Shown: positions 35,813 through 45,712 of the stretch, one piece after another
How the letters are laid out: each line of letters opens with the position of its first letter
How positions within the stretch are numbered: position 1 is the stretch's first letter
Source of the DNA: Neobacillus sp. OS1-2
GTDB taxonomy: Bacteria > Bacillota > Bacilli > Bacillales > Cytobacillaceae
Reading direction: 5' to 3'
DNA length: 64,000 bases
Assembly (NCBI RefSeq): GCF_030915505.1
Contig: NZ_CP133265.1
Span: 2,090,001-2,154,000 of the forward strand
The notes under the pieces: generated by a model
Told to the model about the DNA's origin: nothing
The model's input: the letters and a program-made list of their open reading frames with translations, nothing else
Databases searched by the model: none
Made by a program: the position numbers and the translations under genes

Positions 35813-36554
35813 TAGTAGAAGAAAGAAAAATGAAGAGAAAAGAAAAAAGTCGTTTTTCTCAATTACTGAATCAATAAAAGAAAAATCTCAAAATGTCTTG
35901 GTGTCTCCATCAAAAATTAAGGTTCCTTATATAAAATAAGCGTTCCCTAAATAAAATTAATGTTCCCAATCCGAAGGTTTTTCCGGTACTTTTCCCGGTA
36001 GACCTTCGGTTTTTTTGTGTGAAATTCGGTGGGGTTCCAATCGTAATCTAATCCCATTTTCAATCAAAATTCAATCCGAATCCAATCGTTTTTTCAATTC
36101 TGTATTTCTCCAATCCTTTTTCCAGTAAGGGTTCAGGCTACCTTCGGTACAGTTCCTTTTGGGTTTCACACAGAATAGAAATCCTATCCTTTTCAGTGTT
36201 TTTCCTCACTTTTTAGAATCATATGGTCCCTCCACATCTACTTCGTATCCATCTATTCTGGAACGTAACTTTTTTATAAAAATCATTGCAAAATCGGTAC
36301 AATTTCATGCGAAAATCGGCAAGAAGGCGGGAACGTAATTATTCTATAACAGAAAATAGAAGGGGAAGTAAAGGGGGCGTGAACCCTTGGGGGAGAAGGA
36401 ATTGAGGGGAGTGAGAAGGGGGAGGAGCGTGGGAAAGTTAATTTTCGATGGGGACATAGTAGATGGGCAAAGGATAGGAATAAAGGTTAGAAAGGGAATT
36501 TAGTATAATAAATAGTGAAATGGTATGGGAAGATAAAATAGGATGTGAATAAGG
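35813..36554. other. Non-coding region with purine-rich tract
   Basis: No gene seen. Contains a terminator-like hairpin CCGAAGGT / ACCTTCGG (35971-36009) with TTTTTTT, several CAATC-rich direct repeats (36040-36130), a strongly purine-rich tract (about 36355-36500) and TATAAT at 36504-36509, a likely -10 box for the next gene. The phrase ACATAGTAGATGGG recurs as ACATAGTAGACGGG at 39862. Confidence 0.5.
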
Positions 36555-37379
36555 ATGCTTTCTCTTGAAGAATTCATTTCAAAAAGAAAAAAAGAAGATC
36601 GTATTAATGAATTTGATATTGAGTCAAAGGCTCAAAATATGCAAACGTGTATGAACTATATATTTGAGTATTTCAATCAATACCTTGATGAATCTAAAAT
36701 GGATGAAAAAACAGTGTTAAACGAAGAGCGTCTTGAAAAGTATAAAAGCTCCCTTCGACAATATGAATCTGAGATTCAGGAATGGTTAGTAGGAATTTAT
36801 GATGAGTATGACAAACAGCTGAATCGTTCCATTGTTAGTTACCTTAAAAAAGATGATTTGTTTTATCTATACAACACTGAGCCAGAGTTTCGCAGTGTTT
36901 CTTATGATTGTTACGCTCAACTCATAAAGAAAAATCATTTTCTGAAAGAGCAGACGGAAATGCTTTTCCTTTTCATCAAAGACCATCATCGTATTCAAAG
37001 CAATCCAAAAATGGATTTTGAAAATATCTATATATCAGAGGAAGTAGAAGAGTGGATTAAAAAGACGTGGGACAAATACCAAGTAAATTTGCTGACTTTT
37101 GCTTCAAATTATGTGTCTTGCTTTTTTAACAATGAGGAAACTTGGGATGTAAAGCATAGAATCCGAAGCAAAGATAGTTGGCGAAAATATGAATACGACT
37201 ATAAACAAAAAAGTAATTTATTCAATATTAATTCATTACATAGAAGAATTTCTAAAAAACCATTTATCAGAGGAAAAAAACAATTTCTTGAAATCTTATT
37301 AATGTATTGTTGGCTTCATGAGATTGATGGCGATGAAGATTACTGGCAGGAATATATAAATAAGGTCTTACCTTCATAG
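36555..37379 (+). CDS. Hypothetical protein, 274 aa
   Basis: Not recognised. Soluble, charged and rich in aromatic residues, beginning MLSLEEFISKRKKEDRINEF and ending WLHEIDGDEDYWQEYINKV. It appears largely helical, with no signal peptide, membrane segment or nucleotide-binding motif. A TATAAT box lies 46 bp upstream. It is the sole gene of a module bounded by structured repeats A and B. Its place between a transposon at a known hotspot and other single-gene modules makes a defence or stress role possible, but nothing in the sequence shows one. Confidence 0.65.
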   Translation: MLSLEEFISKRKKEDRINEFDIESKAQNMQTCMNYIFEYFNQYLDESKMDEKTVLNEERLEKYKSSLRQYESEIQEWLVGIYDEYDKQLNRSIVSYLKKDDLFYLYNTEPEFRSVSYDCYAQLIKKNHFLKEQTEMLFLFIKDHHRIQSNPKMDFENIYISEEVEEWIKKTWDKYQVNLLTFASNYVSCFFNNEETWDVKHRIRSKDSWRKYEYDYKQKSNLFNINSLHRRISKKPFIRGKKQFLEILLMYCWLHEIDGDEDYWQEYINKVLPS

Positions 37380-37426
37380 TGAGGAAAAAGTGAGTGAGTC
37401 TGTATTATAGGTGTCTTCCTATTAAA

Positions 37427-37545
37427 TCCACTTCCCTATGCTAAATGTAGTACACACTGCTAAATAGTGTGTTTGCAAACAGCAAAGGGAACGGGACGTG
37501 TAGTGGGTAGTCTTATAGGCTGGATTTAATATTGATCCAGTCCTT
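37427..37545 (+). repeat. Structured repeat family, copy B (short form)
   Basis: CTTCCCTATGCTAAATGTAG, then ACACACT / AGTGTGT in place of the ACCTACT / AGTTGGT of copy A, AACAGCAAAGGGAACGGG, then GGCTGGATTTAATATTGATC with CAGTCC and T residues. The paired change in the inner stem suggests conserved secondary structure. Confidence 0.7.
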
Positions 37546-37608
37546 TTATTTACTCAATATATTCGCATTCCTTGTCTTTTTTATTGGACAAAAAGATTTT
37601 TTGTAATC

Positions 37609-38043
37609 TTAATACACCACACCAAAATGCTCACAACCATGGCAGGTATCTTTATCAAACCGATGTTCAACCGCAACTTTTTCACCGCAGAATTGGCACT
37701 TTCGATATTGTCTTTTTCTTGTATTAATTGTTTTCATTAGCAACTCAAGGATTATCTCTTGCTGTTGCTCTTTGTTTAGTGACTGCAAGGTCTCCCATGA
37801 TAACGAATGTTTTTTATATACTCCTGGAACTGGGGATGGCATATATCCGCCCCATTGAGTAGCCTCATATCCAAATTCCATGCCGTCGACTGTTGTCCGT
37901 AAATAGACCTCTGGTTCATCTGCAAATCCTTCTAACTTAAAATAAAATGGATAATCCATTAATAATGTTTCTTTTTCATTTAATGAATATTTTCCATATA
38001 GTGAGTTAATCCATTCACGTGCTATTACCTTCAGTGGCTTCAT
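37609..38043 (-). CDS. Hypothetical protein with C-terminal zinc ribbon, 144 aa
   Basis: Not assigned to a family. The C-terminus has two Cys pairs, KCQFCGEKV and DTCHGCEHF, typical of a zinc ribbon. The N-terminal part contains REWINSLYGKYSLNEKETLL and a region rich in aromatic and glycine residues (YEATQWGGYMPSPVPGVY). AGAGGAT lies ahead of the ATG at 38043; an in-frame TTG three codons earlier is less likely. Single gene between structured repeats B and C, on the opposite strand to its neighbours. Confidence 0.65.
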   Translation of the reverse strand: MKPLKVIAREWINSLYGKYSLNEKETLLMDYPFYFKLEGFADEPEVYLRTTVDGMEFGYEATQWGGYMPSPVPGVYKKHSLSWETLQSLNKEQQQEIILELLMKTINTRKRQYRKCQFCGEKVAVEHRFDKDTCHGCEHFGVVY

Positions 38044-38146
38044 ATGGGTCAATCCTCTTTAATTGATTTATTTATTGAAATTATAGCATCTGGAGACAAA
38101 CAAAGCATTATGGGTAATTTATCACTATACTCTACTACTCCCTTCC

Positions 38147-38325
38147 TCTTCCCCATGCTAAAAAAGTCGGTACCCAATGCCCTATAGTTGGTATCCAAAC
38201 AGCAAAGGAAGCAGGAAGAGCGGAGGGCAGTCTATTATGTACTCAATCGTTATTCAATGGGTTTTTTCAATCTAAAATCAATCAAAATTCGAGGCTGGGT
38301 CCATTAGTAATCCAGTTTAGTGCGT
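38147..38325 (+). repeat. Structured repeat family, copy C
   Basis: CCTCTTCCCCATGCTAAAAA, GTCGGTACCCAATGCC, TAGTTGGTATCCAAACAGC, AAAGGAAGCAGGAAGAGC, GTACTCAATCGTTATTCAAT, then GGCTGGGTCC / GTAATCCAG. Lies upstream of the DUF3800 gene. Confidence 0.75.
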
Positions 38326-38495
38326 TTCCTAACTGAAATGCAATTCATACTTGATATGTTTCTCGTCTTTTCTTCTGATTCCTTCCAAAGATTCAAACAG
38401 TTGGTTGTTATAATAGACATAGGAAATATTTCGTCACTGTAGGTAAAAGCAAACTTAGGTATTGAATTAACAGAAAACGAACGGGGGAGCCGAAA

Positions 38496-39602
38496 ATGGA
38501 TTATTCTCAAATATATAACTTTATTGCCTCTGAAGGAGGCGTAACCAATATAGATAAAAAGTACATATTGTATTATGACGAAACTAATAATCCTCGTACT
38601 TTTAGATTGACAGATGCTGGGTTTAACGTTAATGAACACGAGTTCTTTATTCTAGGTGGAATTGGTTTTGAATCTGATAATGCGGCTTCTGACGATGATA
38701 TTGATGAACTATTTTCTAAATTTCAATTACAGGGAAATGCAACTGAAGTTAAATTTAAGCACATTCGTCAAAACGCACAAGACTTTTTATCTTTGTTATC
38801 AAAATCGAGAGTAACTACACTTATTGATTGGCTTCTCGAAAAACAATACTCAATCCATTATTCTTATGTTGATAATTTTTATTACACAATCGTTGATATA
38901 GTGGATTCAATGGAGGAGTCGTGGTTCGGTGGGCCAGGTTTAAATAGAGAACTGAAAGATCGCTTTTATTCATTGATTAAGGAATACCAAGATTGGTTTA
39001 TTAGTTTGCTAATTGAAGTAGATTATCCCAACATCAAAAATCATAAAAAGTTTGTTGGGGAAATTGTTGATTGGATATGGACTGTAAACATTGGTGATGA
39101 TTTTCATCTTGAATATTTACGGCAATCACTAAAAAACTATAGAAACCGACAGCTAGTATTTCTGGAAGATAATGAAGATAAGGTTGCAATAAGTGATTAT
39201 TCAACTTTTTATGCTAACTTAATAGTTACTTTTCCAAAGGCAAACCATATTTTTGATCACGAGTTGTATGTCGAAGAACTATTGAATGCTAATCCAATAG
39301 AGTTATCAGGACATAAAGTCATAAACTATAAATTTGTAGATTCAAAAGATGAACGCTTAGTGCAAATATCTGATTTGATTGTAGGTGTTTTGCGTTATTG
39401 GATGGCTTTTTTGGAATCTGTTAATATACAAGATTTAAGTGAAATATTAAATGGGCTTTCAGAATTACAAAAAGTCAAAATGAAAAAATTTCAGGTTATT
39501 TTGCTTCATTCTCTTGATATAAGTACCGGATTTAAGCACAGCGTTAGTAGTAATGAGTTTGAATTAAAGGTTAGCTTCTTTTTAGAATATGATTTTTTAT
39601 AA
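38496..39602 (+). CDS. DUF3800-domain protein, 368 aa
   Basis: Member of the DUF3800 family, RNase-H-fold proteins often encoded in mobile islands and near defence genes. Family marks: an N-terminal YILYYDETNNPRTF acidic strand near residue 24, HEFFILGGIGF, and the C-terminal DSKDERLVQISDLIVGVLRY (Asp-rich, S..L.Q.aDLiaG pattern). GGGGGAGC precedes the ATG. Longer than the common 230-residue members because of a helical insert. Bounded by repeats C and D. Molecular role unproven. Confidence 0.75.
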   Translation: MDYSQIYNFIASEGGVTNIDKKYILYYDETNNPRTFRLTDAGFNVNEHEFFILGGIGFESDNAASDDDIDELFSKFQLQGNATEVKFKHIRQNAQDFLSLLSKSRVTTLIDWLLEKQYSIHYSYVDNFYYTIVDIVDSMEESWFGGPGLNRELKDRFYSLIKEYQDWFISLLIEVDYPNIKNHKKFVGEIVDWIWTVNIGDDFHLEYLRQSLKNYRNRQLVFLEDNEDKVAISDYSTFYANLIVTFPKANHIFDHELYVEELLNANPIELSGHKVINYKFVDSKDERLVQISDLIVGVLRYWMAFLESVNIQDLSEILNGLSELQKVKMKKFQVILLHSLDISTGFKHSVSSNEFELKVSFFLEYDFL

Positions 39603-39639
39603 GTTCTAATAAAGATTATATCTCCCTGCTTTATAGTTG

Positions 39640-39815
39640 GTTTCCATGCTAAAAAGTCGGTACCTACTGCTAAATAGTTGGTATCCAAACTGCAAAGGAA
39701 GCGGGAAGAGCAGCGGGCAGTCTATTATGTAATCAATCGTTATTCAATCGGTTTTTTCAATAAAAAATCAATATCAATTCGGTGCGGATCCATTAGGACT
39801 TCGTCCCTTTTTTAA
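39640..39815 (+). repeat. Structured repeat family, copy D
   Basis: CCATGCTAAAAAGTCGGTAC, CTACTGCTAAATAGTTGG, TATCCAAACTGCAAAGGAAG, then TAATCAATCGTTATTCAATC and a diverged terminator-like end GCGGATCCATTAGGACTTCG with a T run. Follows the DUF3800 stop by about 40 bp. Confidence 0.75.
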
Positions 39816-40024
39816 TTCCTCAATAACTGTCCAATCCAAGAGGTAAAAGTGTCCCAAAGAGACATAGTAGACGGGTAAGGGACAGTAATGAGGGAAAATA
39901 CTAAGTCTACTGAAAACAAATTGTAGAAATGTTAACAACCTGTGCAATACCTTAAAAAGCAAAGAAGATAATCGCTTAATAGATAGATTATCTTCTGCAT
40001 ACTACAAACAAAACGATAACTCTT

Positions 40025-40339
40025 TTATGAGACGAGTTTTAAACCCACAGCAGCACCCAATACCATACCTATGAAAATAAGCCTTTTCCAATCTTTTGAT
40101 TCGCCATATAATATCATGCCTAAAATTGCTCCACCAGAAGCACCAATTCCTGTCCAAATTGCATAAGCTGTACCCATAGGAAGTGTTTCCATTGAATAAG
40201 CAAGAAATATAAAACTTGCTCCAAATCCAAGAATTAAAAGAACTAATGATTGCCAATTACGGTCTTTGTGCAATTTATTGATCATAGCAACACCAAACAT
40301 TTCACACAGACCTGCTAAAATTAAAGAAATCCAAGCCAT
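40025..40339 (-). CDS. ykkD: SMR-family guanidinium exporter subunit YkkD
   Basis: Small multidrug-resistance protein of four transmembrane helices, 104 residues. It carries the SMR glutamate in helix 1 (GLCEMFGVAMINK) and the conserved PMGTAYAIWTGIGASGG of helices 2-3. Its resemblance to B. subtilis YkkD and the upstream guanidine-I riboswitch indicate export of guanidinium as a YkkC-YkkD heterodimer. It overlaps the end of the ykkC remnant (ATGG/TAA region at 40339), so it was translationally coupled to it; with ykkC disrupted its translation and pairing are uncertain. Confidence 0.88.
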   Translation of the reverse strand: MAWISLILAGLCEMFGVAMINKLHKDRNWQSLVLLILGFGASFIFLAYSMETLPMGTAYAIWTGIGASGGAILGMILYGESKDWKRLIFIGMVLGAAVGLKLVS

Positions 40340-40704
40340 TAGACTTCATCCCCTTCCTGAACTTGGTCTTTTGTAACTAATTTCAAACCAACAACTCCAG
40401 CTAAAAGAACTAAAATTAAAAGTATTTTCTCCATTTTAAGAGGCTCATCAAAGAATAGGATTTCAGAAAAGACAGTTCCAGTTGTTCCTAACCCAACAAA
40501 AACTGCATACACAGTACCTACAGGCAGCTTTCTTCCTGCCATTATCATTAAATAAAAGCTGATGATGATAGCAATAATGCTAAATTTGGAGGTGTTGTAC
40601 AAATGAACAAAGATTGGGTAAAAGTATTTATTGCTGCTTTTTTCGAAGTATTTTGGGTTATTGGATTAAAACATGCTGATAACTTTTGGACTTGGACTGG
40701 AACG
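40339..40704 (-). pseudogene. ykkC: ykkC split by a 126-bp inversion
   Basis: The C-terminal 79 residues ([20 protein letters not shown] to the end) read on the minus strand from 40578 to 40339. The N-terminal 34 residues ([20 protein letters not shown], ending FWTWTGT) with the ribosome-binding site GGAGGTG read on the plus strand, 40603-40704. Re-inverting 40579-40704 joins Thr34 directly to Ile35 and restores a 113-residue SMR protein in frame. As the DNA stands no complete YkkC can be made. The plus-strand half runs 12 codons past the break to a stop. Confidence 0.9.
40579..40704. other. Inverted 126-bp segment
   Basis: The segment holds the leader end, ribosome-binding site and first 34 codons of ykkC in reverse. 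Short TTGGA / TCCAA sequences lie near both ends (40586-40590 plus TCCAA at 40707-40711), but no long inverted repeats are visible. Confidence 0.85.
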
Positions 40705-40717
40705 TTTCCAAGAAAAC

Positions 40718-40838
40718 AAAAAAAGCCTAAGAGAAAACTGTAAAAACAGTTTCTCCCAGGCTTTTGTCCTTCCGTGGCACAGCAAAGCTGTGAGTTTTCT
40801 CTCGGACCAGACCAACATTGACTGTTGCGGAACCCTAG
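40718..40838 (-). ncRNA. Guanidine-I (ykkC) riboswitch with terminator
   Basis: On the minus strand: CTAGGGTTCCGCAACAGTC, GTTGGTCTGGTCCGAGAGAA, CACAGC/GCTGTG stem, CCACGGAAGGACAAAAGCC and TGGGAGAAACTG, the conserved core of the guanidine-I class. The terminator AAAAGCCTGGGAGAAACTG / CAGTTTTCTCTTAGGC with T7 overlaps its 3' part, so binding guanidine should prevent termination and allow ykkCD expression. Confidence 0.93.
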
Positions 40839-40956
40839 AAAACATTCAACTTATGCAATTACCCTGTATTATACACAATTTTTAAATTTAGTCAAGGTCA
40901 TGAAAAACCTCCATCTTTATTCAGCTTTTTTTACTCGAATTTTTTTCGTTATTTTT

Positions 40957-41017
40957 TATTGCAAATGCAACAAAGCCGAATTAAAATAAACTTAGGATTT
41001 TATTACATTTGCAATAA
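40957..41017. promoter_or_regulatory. Paired TTGCAAATG operator-like sites
   Basis: TTATTGCAAATG (40957-40968) and its inverse CATTTGCAATAA (41006-41017) flank 37 bp just upstream of the MarR gene start at 41043. Probable autoregulatory operators. Confidence 0.65.
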
Positions 41018-41042
41018 AAATAAATGTGTTAAGGAGTTCATA

Positions 41043-42040
<998 letters not shown>

Positions 42041-42061
42041 ACCATTGAAAGGTGGACTATC

Positions 42062-42706
42062 ATGTATATCCCTAGGTATTTTAAAGTTACGGACTTTGAT
42101 GAAATCCGAGAATTTATTCAGACGAACTCTTTTGGAACTATTGTAACGACAAAACAAGATAAACCTATAGCCTCTCATTTACCATTGGAATTGCATAAAC
42201 AAGGAGAAGATTATTATATAACTGGACATATAGCTTATGCGAACCCTCAATGGAAAACGTTCGAATTTGAAAATCATAATGTCCTTGTTATGTATCAAGG
42301 TCCATATTCATACATTTCATCATCTTGGTATGAACAGGAAAATGTACCAACCTGGAATTATCAAGCTGTACATGTATATGGAACAGCTAGTATTATGAAT
42401 GAACAAGAGTTAGAAGAAGACCTTAAATTATTATTGCAAAAATACGAAGGACAGCGTAAGAATCCAGTTTTATGGGAAAATCTATCACAAAAAACTAAAA
42501 AACAAATCAACGGTATTGTCGGATTTAAAATTAAAATACAAGAAGTTCAAGCTGCATATAAATTAAGCCAAAATCGAAATGAAGCAGATTACAATAACAT
42601 CATTGACAAATTACAAAATGAACAAAATCCAAACTCGAATCAAATGGCAGAACTAATGAAAAAGAGATTAAAAAAAATAGCGAACAATGATTCAAGCCTA
42701 AGATGA
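42062..42706 (+). CDS. paiB: PaiB, FMN-binding negative regulator-like protein
   Basis: Flavin-reductase-like split-barrel protein of the PaiB family, 214 residues, encoded after paiA as in B. subtilis where the pair affects protease and sporulation genes. Motifs: NSFGTIVTTKQDKPIASHLP near the N-terminus, MYQGPYSYISSSWY, VPTWNYQAVHVYG and IVGFKIKIQEVQAAYKLSQN near the C-terminus. GAAAGGTGG precedes the ATG. Whether it binds FMN or DNA is not shown by the sequence. Confidence 0.93.
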   Translation: MYIPRYFKVTDFDEIREFIQTNSFGTIVTTKQDKPIASHLPLELHKQGEDYYITGHIAYANPQWKTFEFENHNVLVMYQGPYSYISSSWYEQENVPTWNYQAVHVYGTASIMNEQELEEDLKLLLQKYEGQRKNPVLWENLSQKTKKQINGIVGFKIKIQEVQAAYKLSQNRNEADYNNIIDKLQNEQNPNSNQMAELMKKRLKKIANNDSSLR

Positions 42707-42737
42707 AAGAATTAAAAAAAGGTACCGGGCTGTCGAC

Positions 42738-42935
42738 TTGACACCCTTTCTTCAGTTTGTGATAGATACTTTAAGTAAATGGGATTTATCTGAACAAGGG
42801 TTAGGGTTATTAGCAACCCTTCTTATTTCTTTATTCTTTTTTCTATTATATGTCCCTGTTTCTTTCTTCTTCCCTAAGCTAAAAAGTCGGTACCTACTGT
42901 TAAATAGTTGGTATCCAGAGCGGAAGGAAGAGTGA
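42738..42935 (+). CDS. Possible small membrane protein, 65 aa
   Basis: A TTG-started frame has an N-terminal amphipathic part (FLQFVIDTLSKWDLSEQG) and one hydrophobic helix (LGLLATLLISLFFFLLYVPV). The final 20 codons lie inside repeat E, so the natural C-terminus may have been lost. Ribosome binding is weak. It could be a real small protein or a remnant cut by the repeat. Confidence 0.35.
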   Translation: MTPFLQFVIDTLSKWDLSEQGLGLLATLLISLFFFLLYVPVSFFFPKLKSRYLLLNSWYPERKEE

Positions 42936-43383
42936 GGAAAAAAGAGCAGGCGAACAATATGTACTCAATCATTTTTCAATCGTAAAATCAATTATATTTC
43001 AGGCTGGATCCAATAGTGGTCCAGTCTTTTTGTTTTGTCCAATATATCCTCAATCCCTTGTCCAGTTAGGGGTTCAGTTGTTTCCCAATCACTAAATCCG
43101 TAGGATTTCCAATCTCTTTTCAGTGTGTTTACCAACAGTAAAACCATCCCAAAATGGCTTCGTTTTCCGTCTTTTCTCCTGATACTTCTCTCCATTCAGG
43201 TACGAACTTAATAACATTGTCCGAATATTCGATACAACCCGAGAAGGAAAAATGAGGGCGAAAATGGGGGTTTTGGGGAAGAACTAAGTTCCATTGCATA
43301 ACGGGGTGAAAGGGGCGTAGAGTCAAGAGGGAGTAGGGGTTGAGGGGGATTTGGCGAGGGAAGAAGAAAGTTACAGGGGTATA
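42862..43383 (+). repeat. Structured repeat family, copy E (long form)
   Basis: Identical to copy A over 516 bp (42868-43383), at an offset of 7,571 bp. Contains the same inner hairpin, closing arm and GGCTGGATCC / GGTCCAGTC terminator-like hairpin. Downstream (43465-43497) another terminator, GACTCAATCC / GGGTTGGGTC with T5, follows. Confidence 0.9.
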
Positions 43384-43644
43384 AAAGTGTTCAATGACAA
43401 CAAAGTCGGGAACTGATTTGGAAAGTACTTTTCAACATTGATGTAATAAAATTTGATCAAGTAAGACTCAATCCAATTTTAGGGTTGGGTCTTTTTAGTG
43501 GGATTCAAATTCATGTCTCTTTCTAAATGAACACCCTTAAAAAACATTGTCCTTAAACAATAATGTATGTCCTTAAATAAAATGGTTTGGTCAAGACTGG
43601 AGGAAAATCAGTTGAATGGAAAGGGATGAGATAAGTAGGGTTAC

Positions 43645-45196
43645 GGGTCTGCGTAAAATCTTGTGTAAGTAATATTCGACAATCTTCGCAAGGCGAAAAA
43701 CAATAGGTATGAAAAAAATATAATCTGGCAATACTATACTTGCCTTTTACCATAAAACAGGATAGGGCAATGCAGAAGTGCAACCCGAGCGGTTTTATGG
43801 CTTTTACCCTAAAACGGACGGATCTATGCTGTCCGTTTTTTGTGTCCGTTTTAGGGAAAACAAATGCGATAAACTTCAGGGGTTTGGGGACAGAGTCCCC
43901 AATTATGATGTCTGGTTTAAAATCTCAAGCTGGCTCAAGATCATATCCCAATTACGATAACGCATTGTCCATTTTTTTGTTATATTTTGAGCTGCCAAGT
44001 AAAGCATTTTCCTTAAGCTATCATCATTAGGAAAAATAGACTTTGTTTTTGTTACTTTTCTAAATTGACGATGCAGCCCTTCTATAATATTCGTAGTATA
44101 TATTATTTTCCTAATTTCTGGAGGATATGCAAAGAAGGTGGCCAGAATATCCCAATTTTCTTCCCATGACCTAACAGCAGAAGGATATTCCTTGCCCCAT
44201 TTATCTTTAAATTCAATGAGTCTTTCTAAGGCTGTTTCTTCATTTATGGAAGTGTATACCTTTTTTAGATCTGCTACAAACTCTTTGATGTGTTTATAAG
44301 AAACATACCTGGTACTAGCACGAATCTGGTGGATGATACAGCGTTGAATGCCGGCAAAAGGATACACAGCTTGAATGGCCTCTCTAAACCCTGTAAGTCC
44401 ATCTACACAGAAAAGATTAACCGTTTTTACACCTCTCGTTTTCAAATCGTTCAACACACCTAACCAAAACTTGCTACTTTCATTTCCTCCAACCCAGATC
44501 CCTAATATTTCTTTATATCCTTCATTGTTGATTCCTAAAACGACATAGGCTGCTTTCGATACAATTTGGTGATTATCCCGAATTTTATAATGAATGGCAT
44601 CCATGAATATAAAAGGATAATAGGCTTCAAGCGGACGGCTTTGCCACTCATTTACTTGCGGAATAATTTTTTCGCTAATCTTACTAACTAGCTCAGAAGA
44701 AATCTCAATATTATAGAGATCCTTGACTTGTTCCTGAATATCTCTAGTGGACATGCCGTGAGCGTAAAGAGACAGTATCTTTTCTTCCAGACCGTCCACA
44801 CTTCTTTGATATTTGTCCAAAATTTTGGGCTCGTACGAGCCATTTCTATCCCTAGGAACACTAACTTCAACTTCTCCAAATTGTGTCTTTAATTTCCGTT
44901 TTGTTGAGCCGTTTCGGTAATTGCTTGGTGCATCACCCCGGCGCTGATGTTTCTCATAACCTAGCTGATCTTCAATTTCACACTGCAGTACCTCGCCCAT
45001 GATATCAGAAAACATTTCTTTGATCGTTTCCATGATTTGATTGGTACTCGTGAATTTTTCTTCCTTTACAATTTCTCTGATTAATTCTTTTGGTAACTTC
45101 ATGTCGAAAAATCCTCCTTGGGAAAATTATTTTATCCTAATTTTCGCCAAGGAGGATTGATTTCAAACGTATTTACACAACTTTTTCCGCACCGTC
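43645..45196 (-). mobile_element. IS256-family insertion sequence (1,552 bp)
   Basis: Ends share GTGCGGAAAAAGTTGTGTAA (right, minus strand) against CTGCGTAAAATCTTGTGTAA (left). The 8-bp sequence AGGGTTAC flanks both sides (43637-43644 and 45197-45204), the duplication size expected for IS256. One transposase gene. An unusually long 258-bp non-coding part between the transposase stop and the left end holds inverted repeats (CCCTAAAACGGAC / GTCCGTTTTAGGG, 43808-43857). Confidence 0.85.
43903..45102 (-). CDS. IS256-family (mutator-type) transposase
   Basis: DDE transposase of 399 residues. Asp in FIFMDAIHYKIR, Asp in NLFCVDGLTGFREA and Glu in TTNIIEGLHRQFRKVTKTK form the catalytic triad; C-x2-H occurs in RCIIHQIRASTRYV, as in the mutator superfamily. 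The N-terminus carries GYEKHQRRGDAPSNYRNGS, typical of IS256. A GGAGGATTTTTC ribosome-binding site supports the ATG. Intact, so the element may be active. Confidence 0.95.
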   Translation of the reverse strand: MKLPKELIREIVKEEKFTSTNQIMETIKEMFSDIMGEVLQCEIEDQLGYEKHQRRGDAPSNYRNGSTKRKLKTQFGEVEVSVPRDRNGSYEPKILDKYQRSVDGLEEKILSLYAHGMSTRDIQEQVKDLYNIEISSELVSKISEKIIPQVNEWQSRPLEAYYPFIFMDAIHYKIRDNHQIVSKAAYVVLGINNEGYKEILGIWVGGNESSKFWLGVLNDLKTRGVKTVNLFCVDGLTGFREAIQAVYPFAGIQRCIIHQIRASTRYVSYKHIKEFVADLKKVYTSINEETALERLIEFKDKWGKEYPSAVRSWEENWDILATFFAYPPEIRKIIYTTNIIEGLHRQFRKVTKTKSIFPNDDSLRKMLYLAAQNITKKWTMRYRNWDMILSQLEILNQTS

Positions 45197-45221
45197 AGGG
45201 TTACCATTTTTGTCTTTCATC

Positions 45222-45584
45222 TTAATCCTTAACTATTCTTTCATTTTCCTTAATTCTTGATTTATATTTTTCACCCCAATCCTTCATCTGGACAATAATA
45301 GGCTCTAACGTTTTTCCAAACTCAGTTAAAGAATATTCAACTTTGGGAGGAACTTCAGGAAAAACTTCTCTATTTACAATCCCATCATTCTCCAATTCAC
45401 TTAATTGCAGGGATAACATTCTTTGTGTAATTCCAGGCATTAACCTACGTAATTCATTAAAGCGTTTTTTGCCATTAAGGAGATAATATAAAATAACCCC
45501 TTTCCATTTCCCACCAATAACATCTAATGTCGATTCTACGGGACAACCTTCTGGACACCCATACCCGCTTTTTCTATTCCGCAT
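45222..45584 (-). CDS. HxlR-family transcriptional regulator
   Basis: Winged-helix regulator of 120 residues with the family marks [39 protein letters not shown] and [15 protein letters not shown]. Two N-terminal cysteines ([10 protein letters not shown]) resemble thiol-sensing HxlR proteins such as YodB, which respond to quinones and other electrophiles. It is divergent from the dehydrogenase gene, with an AT-rich intergenic region containing AGTATACTATAC, so that gene is the likely target. Confidence 0.9.
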   Translation of the reverse strand: MRNRKSGYGCPEGCPVESTLDVIGGKWKGVILYYLLNGKKRFNELRRLMPGITQRMLSLQLSELENDGIVNREVFPEVPPKVEYSLTEFGKTLEPIIVQMKDWGEKYKSRIKENERIVKD

Positions 45585-45712
45585 AAAGTATCTCTCCTAA
45601 ATAATGGTGTAGTAACATTAAGTATACTATACAACATAAATGTGCCTTCTTACATAAGTTATGATTACTTCTTATAATTTAAAGGGAAGACAAATTTAAT
45701 GGAGGGATAAAA

